Assembly (NCBI GenBank): GCA_030427925.1
Contig: JAUICJ010000002.1
Coordinates: forward strand, 124,001 to 188,000
Length of the DNA stretch: 64,000 bases
DNA from: Bacteroidia bacterium
GTDB taxonomy: Bacteria; Bacteroidota; Bacteroidia; Flavobacteriales_D; Sanyastnellaceae
Direction: 5' to 3'
Made by a program: the position numbers and the translations under genes
Shown here: positions 50,473-58,796 of the stretch, in pieces
How the letters are laid out: each line of letters opens with the position of its first letter
How positions within the stretch are numbered: position 1 is the first letter of the stretch
Notes under the pieces: generated by a model
Databases searched by the model: none
What the model was told of the DNA's origin: nothing
What the model saw: the letters and a program-made list of their open reading frames with translations, nothing else

Positions 50473-52481
50473 GGAAGCCGTTGCAATTGACCAGCGCCGA
50501 AATCATCGAACGGATTCGGGCGGGTCGCGACTTTGAAGCCGAAGCCACCGACACGGGGTTGCGCATTCGGATTACCGATTACGTGCCATTTGTGTGCACC
50601 GCCATCCATGCGGGAGGACGCATGCGGCACGAGCTCCAACTCAAATGCGCGCTGGACGAGTTCGACCGGTGGCAAGAGGAGGACCCGGATACGGACACCT
50701 TCATCGCCGCCATGCCCATCACGGTGGTGGGGCTGGATTCACGCTATGCCTACGACTTGAACCGGGCCCCGGACCAAGCCGTGTTCGATGAAGCGTGGGG
50801 GCGGAAGGTCTGGAGCCGGCCATTGAACCGGGAAGAACGGCAACGCTCGTTGGCGCGGCACCGGCGATTTTATGAGGTCATGGCCGCGTTGGTCGGGGAA
50901 ATTGAACGGCGGTTTGGGGGGTGCGTGGTGTACGACATCCACAGCTACAATTGGAAGCGGTGGGACCGCCCCGTGCCAACGTTCAACATCGGATCGGAAC
51001 GGTTGGACCCGAAGTGGGCCCCGGAGGTGGAGGCGTTTGCGGGGCATTTGGCCGAGCAGGAGCTCCCACATGAAATCGATACGGCGTGCGCGGTGAACGA
51101 CGTGTTCATGGGAAGGGGATACAATTTGGCCTTCATCAGTGAACGCTTTGACCAAACGCTGGTGCTCGCCACCGAAGTCAAAAAGGTCTACTGCGACGAA
51201 GAAACCGGCGAGCGGTACCCGGTCATCACCCGCGCCTTGCAGCAGGTGTTCAAGCAGGCCATCGTGTCGCACGCCTGGGCATTTGCCAAACGCCACACGC
51301 GCTACTCCAGCCCGGAAGCCGCACGCCTGCTCTCATCCGAACCGACGGACCAGGTCCTCCGTGTGGACGCGGAACTCCACCAACTCGTGCGCGGCTTCGA
51401 GGTCCTCAACCACGTCAACCCCATCAACGTCGAGCGGGAACGCCGGGCCTTTTTCGCGTCGAAAGGCGCCACGAATCCGCAATTCGCCTACCGACCGCTG
51501 CAACTCGAACCGTTCAAACTGAAGCGCCAGCTTTTGCGCATTCCGGTGGAACGCATCGAGGACGACAGCATCCGCGAGCTGTACGAAGCCACGATCAGCG
51601 CCTACCTCGACAAGGTGGATTTGTTGGCCACCCTCGGCTCACCGAATTTCCTCTACAACTCCTTGCGGTACTACGGCGCGCCGTCGGACCAGGACTTGAA
51701 GAATGCCCAGTATTTGCTGCACCTTCCGGAAGTGGAAGAAGAAGTCCGGCCGGAAAAGCGGGTGGGCACCGACGTCGCGCGCCAAGCCTTCCTCGAAGGC
51801 ATGGCCCATTACGGCTTTCAAGGCAAGGTCCAAGTCACCTCGCGCATCGTGGCTGACGCCATGGTGAACAACGCCGAGCGGAAGGTGCTGTTGAAAAAGG
51901 GCGCCACCTTCCGTCCGAAGGAATTGCGCTATTTGGTTCACCACGAAATCGGAGTCCACATGGTCACCACCATGAACGCTGCGCATCAGCCGCTCAAGCT
52001 GCTCAGCATCGGCACCCGGGTGGCCACGCGGACGCAAGAAGGCCTCGCGGTGTTGGCCGAGTACCTCAGTGGCAATACGACGTTGCGGCGGTTGAAAGAA
52101 CTCGCCTACCGGGTCATTGCCGTTGACCACATGGTCGGTGGTGCGGACTTCGTCGAAACGTACCGCCACCTCACGCGGGAACTCGAACTCGAAGCCCATT
52201 CCGCCTTCTCGCTCACCACCCGCGTGTACCGCGGAGGCGGACTCACGAAGGACTACCTGTATCTGCAGGGGCTGCGGGAGGTGTTTGAACTGTGGCGGAA
52301 CCAGGAAGATTTGAGCCCGTTGCTGCTGGGCAAATGCTCGATGGAATTCTACGACACCCTGCAGGAAATGATGCAGCGGGGGCTGTTGCATCCGCCGAAG
52401 TACATGCCGCTGCCGTTTACGGATCCAAGCCCCGAGTTGAACGACCCGTTGTTCGATTACATCGTGACGGGGATTCGGTGA
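50469..52481 (+). CDS. Fusion of N-formylglutamate amidohydrolase-like domain and DUF1704 (QEGLA/HExxxH) peptidase-like domain
   Basis: 670 residues from GTG 50469 (GTGA overlap with the ATP-grasp stop). Residues about 30-275 resemble N-formylglutamate amidohydrolase (CTAIHAGGRMRHEL, VVYDIHSYNWKR with Asp156/His158). Residues about 295-665 are DUF1704, named in bacteria the flavohemoglobin expression-modulating QEGLA motif protein: HHEIGVHMV gives HExxxH at 492-497 and TRTQEGLAVLAEYLSG supplies Glu524. The eukaryotic members (MATCAP) are zinc carboxypeptidases that remove the C-terminal tyrosine of tubulin. The bacterial substrate is unknown. Metal-dependent peptide or amide hydrolysis is inferred. 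No signal peptide, so cytosolic. The 3' end overlaps the convergent mannosyltransferase gene by 25 bases. Confidence 0.88.
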   Translation: MRKPLQLTSAEIIERIRAGRDFEAEATDTGLRIRITDYVPFVCTAIHAGGRMRHELQLKCALDEFDRWQEEDPDTDTFIAAMPITVVGLDSRYAYDLNRAPDQAVFDEAWGRKVWSRPLNREERQRSLARHRRFYEVMAALVGEIERRFGGCVVYDIHSYNWKRWDRPVPTFNIGSERLDPKWAPEVEAFAGHLAEQELPHEIDTACAVNDVFMGRGYNLAFISERFDQTLVLATEVKKVYCDEETGERYPVITRALQQVFKQAIVSHAWAFAKRHTRYSSPEAARLLSSEPTDQVLRVDAELHQLVRGFEVLNHVNPINVERERRAFFASKGATNPQFAYRPLQLEPFKLKRQLLRIPVERIEDDSIRELYEATISAYLDKVDLLATLGSPNFLYNSLRYYGAPSDQDLKNAQYLLHLPEVEEEVRPEKRVGTDVARQAFLEGMAHYGFQGKVQVTSRIVADAMVNNAERKVLLKKGATFRPKELRYLVHHEIGVHMVTTMNAAHQPLKLLSIGTRVATRTQEGLAVLAEYLSGNTTLRRLKELAYRVIAVDHMVGGADFVETYRHLTRELELEAHSAFSLTTRVYRGGGLTKDYLYLQGLREVFELWRNQEDLSPLLLGKCSMEFYDTLQEMMQRGLLHPPKYMPLPFTDPSPELNDPLFDYIVTGIR

Positions 52482-53746
52482 GGCTTGCGGGATTTGGCCT
52501 GCCAAATGTCCCACGCCACCGCCAACCCCACCACGCCCCAAAACGCCCCAAGGGCCCCCGCGTCCACCGGCAACCGTGCATAGTGCGCGTAACTCAACAC
52601 GCCCGCTCCCGCGACCCAAAACGGCCACCTCCACGGCGTGAACGCACCCAACGGCACGAGGTACATCAAATACCACGGGTGCACCGTCGTGGACAGGGCC
52701 AACCACAGCCCCCAACCGACCACCCACCGCTGCGGAAGAGTCCAGCGGGTGCGCGTGGCCGCCCACAACACCCCGAGTCCTCCTGCCGCCGTCATCACCG
52801 GTCCCAACCACCGAATCGGATTGTACCCCGTAAACGCCATGACCCCATTGCGCACGAGGTAATACGGGCCTGCGTGGAACTCAAACCGGTCCACGAACAA
52901 GCGCATGCTCACCCAAGCGAGCGCCGCGAACCCCGCAGCCCCCAAAGCCAGCACTGCCCAAACCCACCCCTCGCGCCTCCGTTCCGACCAACGGACCCAC
53001 GCCCACGCCGGCAACCCCAACACGGGCAACCACTTCAGGCCGATGGCGGCGGCAGCACCCAGGGCCGTCACCGCCCTGTTCCGCGGCCAGCTCAAAGCCG
53101 CCGCCACGCCCACCGCCACAACGGCCCATTCCAAATGCCCATTCGCCCCGCCCTCCAGCAGCACGACCGGGTGAAACGCATACGCGGCAGCCTCGCGGGG
53201 CGACCGGCCCCACCGTTGCAACAAACGCACCAAGCCCGCAACCACCGCCGCGTCTGCCAACAGCACAAGCCCCTGGTACACCGACCACCACGCCGACAAG
53301 GACTGCACTCCGAACCACCAAGGAAGCGCGAACACGAGCTGGGCCAAAGGCGGGTAAACTCCCGGATGATCCGGGCTGTTCATGCCGTCGAGCATCGACT
53401 CCGCGAGGGGAGACCAAGGGACCGGCAGACTGGCCTGCCACTGCGAAGGAACCACGCCGGTGGGCCAATGCCCTTGAACCAGGACCCACCCGTCCCATGC
53501 ATACCGCACCCAATCTTCGCTCAACTGAGGCATCGCGGGCGCCCACCACACCACGCACCGCAGCGCGACCGCAACGCCCATCAACCAAGCCGCGGAGTTC
53601 GGACCGCGGCGGCTCCACGTCCAAGCGAACAGCAGGGTCACCACCGCGTGGCCGAGCAGGGAAGGCATGGCGGACCGGGGTTCTCCGACGACCCACCAGG
53701 TCAGCAACAGCACCACCGGCGTGCCCACGATCCAGACCGCCTTCAT
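52457..53746 (-). CDS. GT-C type membrane glycosyltransferase (polyprenyl-phosphate-hexose dependent)
   Basis: 429 residues, about ten to eleven transmembrane helices. Early periplasmic loop has the EDWVRYAWDG motif (77-86), like the acidic-RYxWDG motif of GT87/DUF2029 mannosyltransferases. Such enzymes take a sugar from polyprenyl-phosphate on the periplasmic face. Start ATG 53746 overlaps the upstream GT2 stop by ATGA, so the frame's extension to 54271 is not used. Last gene of the three-gene glycosyltransferase run; acceptor unknown. Confidence 0.82.
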   Translation of the reverse strand: MKAVWIVGTPVVLLLTWWVVGEPRSAMPSLLGHAVVTLLFAWTWSRRGPNSAAWLMGVAVALRCVVWWAPAMPQLSEDWVRYAWDGWVLVQGHWPTGVVPSQWQASLPVPWSPLAESMLDGMNSPDHPGVYPPLAQLVFALPWWFGVQSLSAWWSVYQGLVLLADAAVVAGLVRLLQRWGRSPREAAAYAFHPVVLLEGGANGHLEWAVVAVGVAAALSWPRNRAVTALGAAAAIGLKWLPVLGLPAWAWVRWSERRREGWVWAVLALGAAGFAALAWVSMRLFVDRFEFHAGPYYLVRNGVMAFTGYNPIRWLGPVMTAAGGLGVLWAATRTRWTLPQRWVVGWGLWLALSTTVHPWYLMYLVPLGAFTPWRWPFWVAGAGVLSYAHYARLPVDAGALGAFWGVVGLAVAWDIWQAKSRKPHRIPVTM

Positions 53747-55149
53747 GGGGTGCGGGACATGTGGCCCACCCAGGCGTAACCCGCCGCGAGGAGCGCGTGA
53801 AACGGCAACAGTCCCCACTCGCCCACCCACGCGCCCAGCGCGATGCCCGCCGCGAAATAGAGGGACCAAAACCACTCCGCCGTCACCGACCGCGACACCA
53901 CTGCCGAGGCCATCCCGCCCTTCGGGGTGCGCACAAAGCCACCCGCCCTGCCCCGCCAACCCTGCCGAACCGATCGCACGTTGCGCCACGTCATTCCGGT
54001 TCCGAGGAGCAACATGCCGAGCAGTTGACGCGGGAACCACGAAGCGGATCCCCGGCGCTTGTGGGCCTCCGCGTACAGGGCGATGAGCACCAGCAACGCG
54101 GCGGCGAAAACGGCTCCGGTGGGCAGCACCCAACCGAATGCCCCGGACCATGCTTCGATTGCGACGAGCGGCACCGAGGCCGTGGTCATGAGCCAAACCG
54201 GAACGTGGATGGAACTGGCGAACAGTTGACCGAGGGCGTGCCGCCGGCGCGCCCCGCGGTAACTCCTCCAAATGGCGCGAACGTGCTTGCGTGCACAGCC
54301 CGCTCCGCCCGCGGTCCAGCGGTGTTGTTGGGAAGCGTATGCCCCAAACCGCGCGGGCAACTCGGCCGGTGCTTCCAGGTCATCGAGGTAGGCAACGCGC
54401 CAGCCCGCCAATTGCACCCGAATGCTGAGGTCAAAGTCCTCGGCCAGCGTATCCCCCATCCAGCCCCCGGCTTCGTCGATGGCCGAGCGCCGCCACACCC
54501 CCGCTGTTCCGTTGAATGCCGCCCAGCCGCCCAAGGCCGAACGCCCCCCCTGCTCCACCGTAAAATGGGCATCGAGGTTCAAGGCCTGGACGGAAGTCAA
54601 CGCGTTTTCGCTCCGATTCAAATGCGCCCAACGGGCTTGGACGGCTGCGGTTTGGGGTTGGCCGATGAGGGCTGCAGTTGCGCGTTCGAGGAAATCGGGT
54701 TCGGGGACGAAGTCGGCGTCGAAGATCGCCACAAAATCCGCATCGGGTGCGGCACGCAGGCCCGCGTCCAACGCCCCGGCCTTGAATCCCGATCGGTTCG
54801 TTCTCCGAAGGTGGGACCAACGAGCGGGATGTGTCGCCGCGTGGACATCGAGCCAGGCCGCCACCAATTCCGGAGTGGCATCGGTGCTGTCGTCGAGGAT
54901 TTGGATGTGCAAATCGCCTCCCGACCAACGGAGTCGTGCGATGGCGTTGAGCAAGCGCTGCGCCACGGCGGACTCGTTATAAACGGGGAGCTGAACGAGG
55001 AGGCTGCCTTCAGGACGGGGAGCATCAACCAGCGGAGGAGGCGCCTTGCGCAAGGCGCGCAGCAGGGCGAGCTGCATGCCGCCCTGAACGAGCATGGCCG
55101 TGCCTGCGAGGAAGTACAGGGAAACGAATGCGATCCAGAGGGCGGTCAT
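53743..55149 (-). CDS. Membrane GT2 glycosyltransferase, cellulose/mannan synthase-like
   Basis: 468 residues: an N-terminal membrane helix (5-25), a GT2 catalytic domain with LPVYNES (54-60), DD at 86-87, DAD 144-146, the base region LAED (235-238) and QQHRW (274-278), then four or so C-terminal transmembrane helices. The D, DxD, ED, QxxRW set is the processive GT2 pattern also found in ceramide glucosyltransferase and CslA-type enzymes. Product unknown. Coupled by ATGA on both sides to the other two glycosyltransferases. Confidence 0.85.
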   Translation of the reverse strand: MTALWIAFVSLYFLAGTAMLVQGGMQLALLRALRKAPPPLVDAPRPEGSLLVQLPVYNESAVAQRLLNAIARLRWSGGDLHIQILDDSTDATPELVAAWLDVHAATHPARWSHLRRTNRSGFKAGALDAGLRAAPDADFVAIFDADFVPEPDFLERATAALIGQPQTAAVQARWAHLNRSENALTSVQALNLDAHFTVEQGGRSALGGWAAFNGTAGVWRRSAIDEAGGWMGDTLAEDFDLSIRVQLAGWRVAYLDDLEAPAELPARFGAYASQQHRWTAGGAGCARKHVRAIWRSYRGARRRHALGQLFASSIHVPVWLMTTASVPLVAIEAWSGAFGWVLPTGAVFAAALLVLIALYAEAHKRRGSASWFPRQLLGMLLLGTGMTWRNVRSVRQGWRGRAGGFVRTPKGGMASAVVSRSVTAEWFWSLYFAAGIALGAWVGEWGLLPFHALLAAGYAWVGHMSRTP

Positions 55150-55847
55150 CCGCGTCGAAAGTGGAGGATGAACAAGGTGGACAGGATTTTATAGCCCGCG
55201 AGCACCGTGCCTTTCAGGGTGCCGCTGACTTTGGACTGGCCAATTCGCGGACGGTAATCGACGGGGACCTCGACGCCGCGAAGGCCCAGCTGCGCGGCCC
55301 GGATTTGCATTTCCACGGTCCAGCCATAATTGCGGTCCCGCATGCCGAGTTGTTCGTACGCGGAACGGGTGATGGCTCGGAAGGGACCGAGGTCCGTGTA
55401 GTGAACGCCGTAAATCCAGCGCATGAGGGTGGTGGCGAGCCAGTTGCCAAAGCGCTGTTGCGGCATCAGCGATCCGGCCTGCCGGTGTCCCAGCTCGCGG
55501 GAACCGATGACGAGGTCGGCGGATTGGGTGGCGAGGGGGTGAAGGAGATCGGTGATTTGGCCTGGAAAATCGCTGTAGTCGCCATCGAGGAACACGAGGG
55601 TCTGCGCGCCCGCCTCCAACGCCGCATCGATGCCCATCAAACACGCGGCGCCGTATCCGCGCTCCGGTTGGTGCAGCACGCGCGCCCCCGCTGCAGCCGC
55701 CACCTCCGCAGTCCGGTCCGAAGAACCGTTGTCCACCACCCAAACCCGCACCACCCCACTCGGGATGTCCGCAATCACCCGCCCAATGGCCTCCTCCTCA
55801 TTCAGCGCTGGAATGATGACATGCACCGCAAGACTCCCCCAATTCAT
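55146..55847 (-). CDS. GT2 glycosyltransferase, DPM1-like (polyprenyl-phosphate hexose synthase)
   Basis: 233 residues. GT-A fold with VIIPALNEEEAI (10-21), VVDNGSSDRT (37-46), DxD at 88-90 (FLDGDYSDFP), and DLGPFRAI. Like Dol-P-Man synthase, it would transfer a hexose from a nucleotide sugar to a polyprenyl phosphate, feeding the GT-C enzyme two genes on. Only one short hydrophobic C-terminal segment. Start ATG 55847; the stop overlaps the next gene by ATGA. Confidence 0.85.
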   Translation of the reverse strand: MNWGSLAVHVIIPALNEEEAIGRVIADIPSGVVRVWVVDNGSSDRTAEVAAAAGARVLHQPERGYGAACLMGIDAALEAGAQTLVFLDGDYSDFPGQITDLLHPLATQSADLVIGSRELGHRQAGSLMPQQRFGNWLATTLMRWIYGVHYTDLGPFRAITRSAYEQLGMRDRNYGWTVEMQIRAAQLGLRGVEVPVDYRPRIGQSKVSGTLKGTVLAGYKILSTLFILHFRRG

Positions 55848-55897
55848 GGGCGCAAGTTCGCACAGCCGCCGCGAACTTGGGTGCCTTCATTTCGGAA

Positions 55898-56248
55898 TCA
55901 GGCCAAATCCACTCCCGGCCGCGTCCACAGCCGGAACAGGCGCACCGCACGCGCCCACCCCCACGGCCGCAGCACGCGCTTCGTTTCGGCCACATACGGC
56001 TGTTCCACGAGCCGCGCGATGGGCGTGGACTCCATGGGCGATGAACCGGCCGAGCCATCCAAAGCGCCCGTGCGCGCCGCCACGTGGCAACTGCCCGCGC
56101 AGCAACTGCCCGGAACGTCCTTTTCCACGCACAACGTGGCTGCAATCGCCTCGCGGTGCTCGAAGAAGTTCAACACTTCGGCCAATTTCAAGCCGCTATT
56201 CAGGAGGAGCAACGCCCCCAAACCGATGAAAGCCATCCATTTGTTCAT
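55898..56248 (-). CDS. Small Cys-rich single-span protein of a Bacteroidota hypothetical family
   Basis: 116 residues from ATG 56248. One N-terminal helix (about 5-23), then NFFEHREAIAATLCVEKDVPGSCCAGSCHVA with Cys40, Cys49, Cys50 and Cys54-His55. I recognise this N-x-x-x-R-E-x-I-A-x-x-L-C-V-x-x-x-x-P-x-x-x-C-x-G-x-C core from unannotated Bacteroidota proteins often near TonB-dependent receptors. The cysteines look suited to binding a metal, but no function is established. Lies 77 bases after the aminotransferase. Confidence 0.72.
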   Translation of the reverse strand: MNKWMAFIGLGALLLLNSGLKLAEVLNFFEHREAIAATLCVEKDVPGSCCAGSCHVAARTGALDGSAGSSPMESTPIARLVEQPYVAETKRVLRPWGWARAVRLFRLWTRPGVDLA

Positions 56249-56325
56249 GGCACGCAAGGTGCGGACACTCCACCCGATGCCACCTGAGGCGGCGCAGTCC
56301 GCCAGCGACCGTCAACTGACCTCGA

Positions 56326-57525
56326 TCAGTTCGTGCGCCCCGGGTACACCGCCAAGGCCTCCCGCAAGATGTTCACTGCTTGGAGGATCTTCGGTACCCC
56401 CAAAACGTACGCCATCCGCACCTCATCGCGTCCTGCCCCTTCCGTCGCATAAAAGCCGCTGTTGGGCGCCAACATCACGGTCGCTCCTTGCCAATCGAAC
56501 GACTCGAGCAACCACTGGCAGAAGGTGTTCGCGTCGTCGATGGGAAACCGTGCCACGGCGTAAAATGCCCCTCCTGGGCGCGGACAGGTCACGCCGGGAA
56601 TGGACTGCAATCCGTCCACCAAGGCATCGCGGCGGGCAACGTATTGGGCGCGGACTTCCTCAAAGTAAGCCGCTGGAGTGTTGAGCGCTGCCTCGGAGGC
56701 GATTTGGGCCAAGGTCGGGGGGCTCAGTCGGGCCATGGCAAATTTCATCGCCGCACCGTAAACCGCCGCATTGCGCGTGACCAGTGCACCGATGCGCGCG
56801 CCGCACATGCTGTACCGCTTCGATACGCTGTCGATGACGATGGCGTGGTCTTCCAGACCGGGCAGGGAGAGGACGCTGCTCGGCAGGATGCCGGAATAGG
56901 CAAATTCCCGGTAGACTTCGTCTGCGAACAAATACAGGTCGTGTTCCCGGACCAAATCCGCCAACGCCGCCAACGCCTCATCGCTGTACACCGTCCCCGT
57001 CGGATTGCCGGGATTGCACACGAGGATGGCCTTCGTGCGGTCGGTGATGCGTTCGGCAAAGGCCGACATGGGCGGCAGCGCGAACCCGTCGTCGAGCCGC
57101 GCGGTTACCGGAACGATGCGCACGCCCGCCATTTCGGCAAAGCCGTTGTAGTTCGCGTAGAACGGCTCGGGGATGATGACTTCATCGCCCGGGTTCAGGC
57201 AGGACATGAAGGCAAAAACGAGGGCTTCGGATCCGCCGGTGGTGACCAGGATTTGGTCTGGGGTCACGTCCACACCGACCCCTGCATAATAGCGCGCCAA
57301 CCCCTCGCGGTACGAGGCAAAGCCCTCCGAAGGGCTGTACTCCAGGACCGACAAATCCGACTTCCGCACCGCATCCCACGCGACTTCCGGCGTGGCGATG
57401 TCGGGTTGACCGATGTTGAGGTGGATGACCTCACGACCGGCCGCTTTTGCAGCCACCGCGAAGCGAGCGAGCTTGCGGATGGGGCTGTCCGGCATGGACA
57501 GGCCTTTTTGAGAGAGGGTGGGCAT
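56326..57525 (-). CDS. PLP-dependent class I aminotransferase (AspC family)
   Basis: 399 residues, fold-type I. Schiff-base Lys236 (DSVSKRYSMCGARIG), Asp202 and Tyr205 (FADEVYREF), NPGNPTG motif (171-177), and the C-terminal Arg region. Most like aspartate or broad-specificity aminotransferases of the Ialpha group. Substrate not predictable beyond that. A TAAATTTG box lies 7 bases upstream, overlapping the GNAT stop codon, so it may also be transcribed on its own. Follows the GNAT gene by 12 bases. Confidence 0.92.
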   Translation of the reverse strand: MPTLSQKGLSMPDSPIRKLARFAVAAKAAGREVIHLNIGQPDIATPEVAWDAVRKSDLSVLEYSPSEGFASYREGLARYYAGVGVDVTPDQILVTTGGSEALVFAFMSCLNPGDEVIIPEPFYANYNGFAEMAGVRIVPVTARLDDGFALPPMSAFAERITDRTKAILVCNPGNPTGTVYSDEALAALADLVREHDLYLFADEVYREFAYSGILPSSVLSLPGLEDHAIVIDSVSKRYSMCGARIGALVTRNAAVYGAAMKFAMARLSPPTLAQIASEAALNTPAAYFEEVRAQYVARRDALVDGLQSIPGVTCPRPGGAFYAVARFPIDDANTFCQWLLESFDWQGATVMLAPNSGFYATEGAGRDEVRMAYVLGVPKILQAVNILREALAVYPGRTN

Positions 57526-57532
57526 GGCGGCG

Positions 57533-57540
57533 CAAATTTA
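57533..57540 (-). promoter_or_regulatory. Possible internal -7 box before the aminotransferase
   Basis: Minus strand TAAATTTG, perfect for TAnnTTTG, but only 7 bases before the ATG and sharing its TAA with the GNAT stop codon; no -33 TTG. Could be chance. Confidence 0.3.
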
Positions 57541-57993
57541 GAGCGGTCGCGCCATCATTCGATGGGGACCGATGAGGGGAATTTCATACGTGGAGGACAA
57601 AAACCGAAACCCTTGGGCCTCGTAGAACCGCAGCGCCACTTCGCGGGCGTCGCACCACAGAAATGCAGCGCCTTGGGAACGCGCGGCTTCGCAGGCGGCC
57701 TCGATGAGGGCTTCGCCGACGCGCTGTCGGCGCCACTCCGGGAGCACGCCCATGGCGCGCAGGCGACGGACGGGGGCATCCGTGGGAAGGGCTTCGGGGA
57801 AGCGATCGGAGCGCTGGTGGAAAAGCGAAGCGACCCCGACGATTTCGCCCGCCGGACTGAACGCGCCGAAATGCAGGGCGTCCGGCGCGTCGTCGAGGTC
57901 GATGGTGCACGACGCCACGTCGGGCCGGTGAGGCCACAGCACGCGGTGACGGACCGAGCGGGTTTCGGCGGAAGGAATGCGGTGTACCGTCAT
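57538..57993 (-). CDS. GNAT family N-acetyltransferase
   Basis: 151 residues. Acetyl-CoA loop RRLRAMGVLPEWRRQRVGEALIEAA (V-x-x-x-R-x-x-R-x-G/A pattern) and the C-terminal ALRFYEAQGFRFL are typical. Substrate unknown. The start overlaps the S4-protein stop by ATGA. Confidence 0.9.
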   Translation of the reverse strand: MTVHRIPSAETRSVRHRVLWPHRPDVASCTIDLDDAPDALHFGAFSPAGEIVGVASLFHQRSDRFPEALPTDAPVRRLRAMGVLPEWRRQRVGEALIEAACEAARSQGAAFLWCDAREVALRFYEAQGFRFLSSTYEIPLIGPHRMMARPL

Positions 57994-58349
57994 TTGAAGT
58001 AGCGTTCCCAGTCGCGGCGGTCGCGCTTGGTGGGGCGGCCGACGGGACGAAGGAGGTCTTTTTGGGCCTCGCGGATTTGTTCGAGCTTGGCGATTTCCTC
58101 CGGTGCGGTGATGTCGCGAACGAAGGCGTCAACGAGCGGCGCCCCGACTCGGCTCTTCGGAAATCCCGTAACCTCGTAGGTGAAATGAACCGCGCCTTTC
58201 CGCACCACGATCCGCTCCTGCCCTTTCAATTCGAGCGACGGCTTGACGGGTTTGTCGGCAATGAACACCTTGCCCTCGCGGCAATGCTTCGTCGCGAGCG
58301 AGCGGGTTTTGAAGAGGCGGACCGCCCAGAGGTACTTGTCGATGCGCAT
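57990..58349 (-). CDS. Hsp15-like S4-domain RNA-binding protein
   Basis: 119 residues. S4 domain MRIDKYLWAVRLFKTRSLATKHCREGKVFI at the N-terminus and a long basic C-terminal tail (GRPTKRDRRDWERYF). Hsp15 (HslR) binds free 50S subunits with a stalled peptide after heat shock. Length near that of Hsp15 (133). Coupled to GNAT by ATGA. Confidence 0.88.
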   Translation of the reverse strand: MRIDKYLWAVRLFKTRSLATKHCREGKVFIADKPVKPSLELKGQERIVVRKGAVHFTYEVTGFPKSRVGAPLVDAFVRDITAPEEIAKLEQIREAQKDLLRPVGRPTKRDRRDWERYFK

Positions 58350-58358
58350 GGGGGCAAG

Positions 58359-58796
58359 TTACGCGAGGGCGGTGAGCGAAACGACTGCGGATTCGGCGGC
58401 TTGGCGGGAGGCGAAGGCATGCCAAACCCGTTCCCGTCCGCCCCGCACGCACACCACATCCCAGTACTCCACGGCCGAGGCACGCGGGGCGCCACGGCGG
58501 TTCATCAGGGACTGCTTGTGGTGGACGCTCGCAAAGCGGTCGCCGGGTTCGATGCGGTGCCAGCGGCCCCAACGCACCCAGCGGGAACCGATGCGCCAGC
58601 CGGTGAATGAGCGGAAGCGGCCGTTGCGGATTTGGCCTCCGCTGCGGAGCAGAAACGGCCAAGGCGTCAAGGCCAGCGCGGCCGCCAGCGCGCCCCACAC
58701 CTGGTAACGGAGCGCCACGAAGACCGAGACCAACGGGACCAGGCCGAGCATCAGCCCCGCCCCTTGCACCCCATCGTCCCAGGTCTGCTCCTCCAT
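58359..58796 (-). CDS. Small two-helix membrane protein, TonB-receptor neighbour
   Basis: 145 residues from ATG 58796, which forms TGATG with the TonB receptor stop (GTG 58799 is the alternative). Two hydrophobic segments (about 13-31 and 33-50) followed by a basic, Trp-rich soluble tail (FTGWRIGSRWVRWGRWHRI). No family recognised. Coupling to the receptor may mean a linked role, but the receptor substrate is also unknown. Confidence 0.65.
   Translation of the reverse strand: MEEQTWDDGVQGAGLMLGLVPLVSVFVALRYQVWGALAAALALTPWPFLLRSGGQIRNGRFRSFTGWRIGSRWVRWGRWHRIEPGDRFASVHHKQSLMNRRGAPRASAVEYWDVVCVRGGRERVWHAFASRQAAESAVVSLTALA

Noticed and set aside
52292-53779. 495-codon plus-strand frame, Arg/Pro/His-rich
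   Set aside because: Antisense to the GT-C gene; amino acid make-up is that of a shadow of Ala/Trp/Val/Leu-rich membrane codons.
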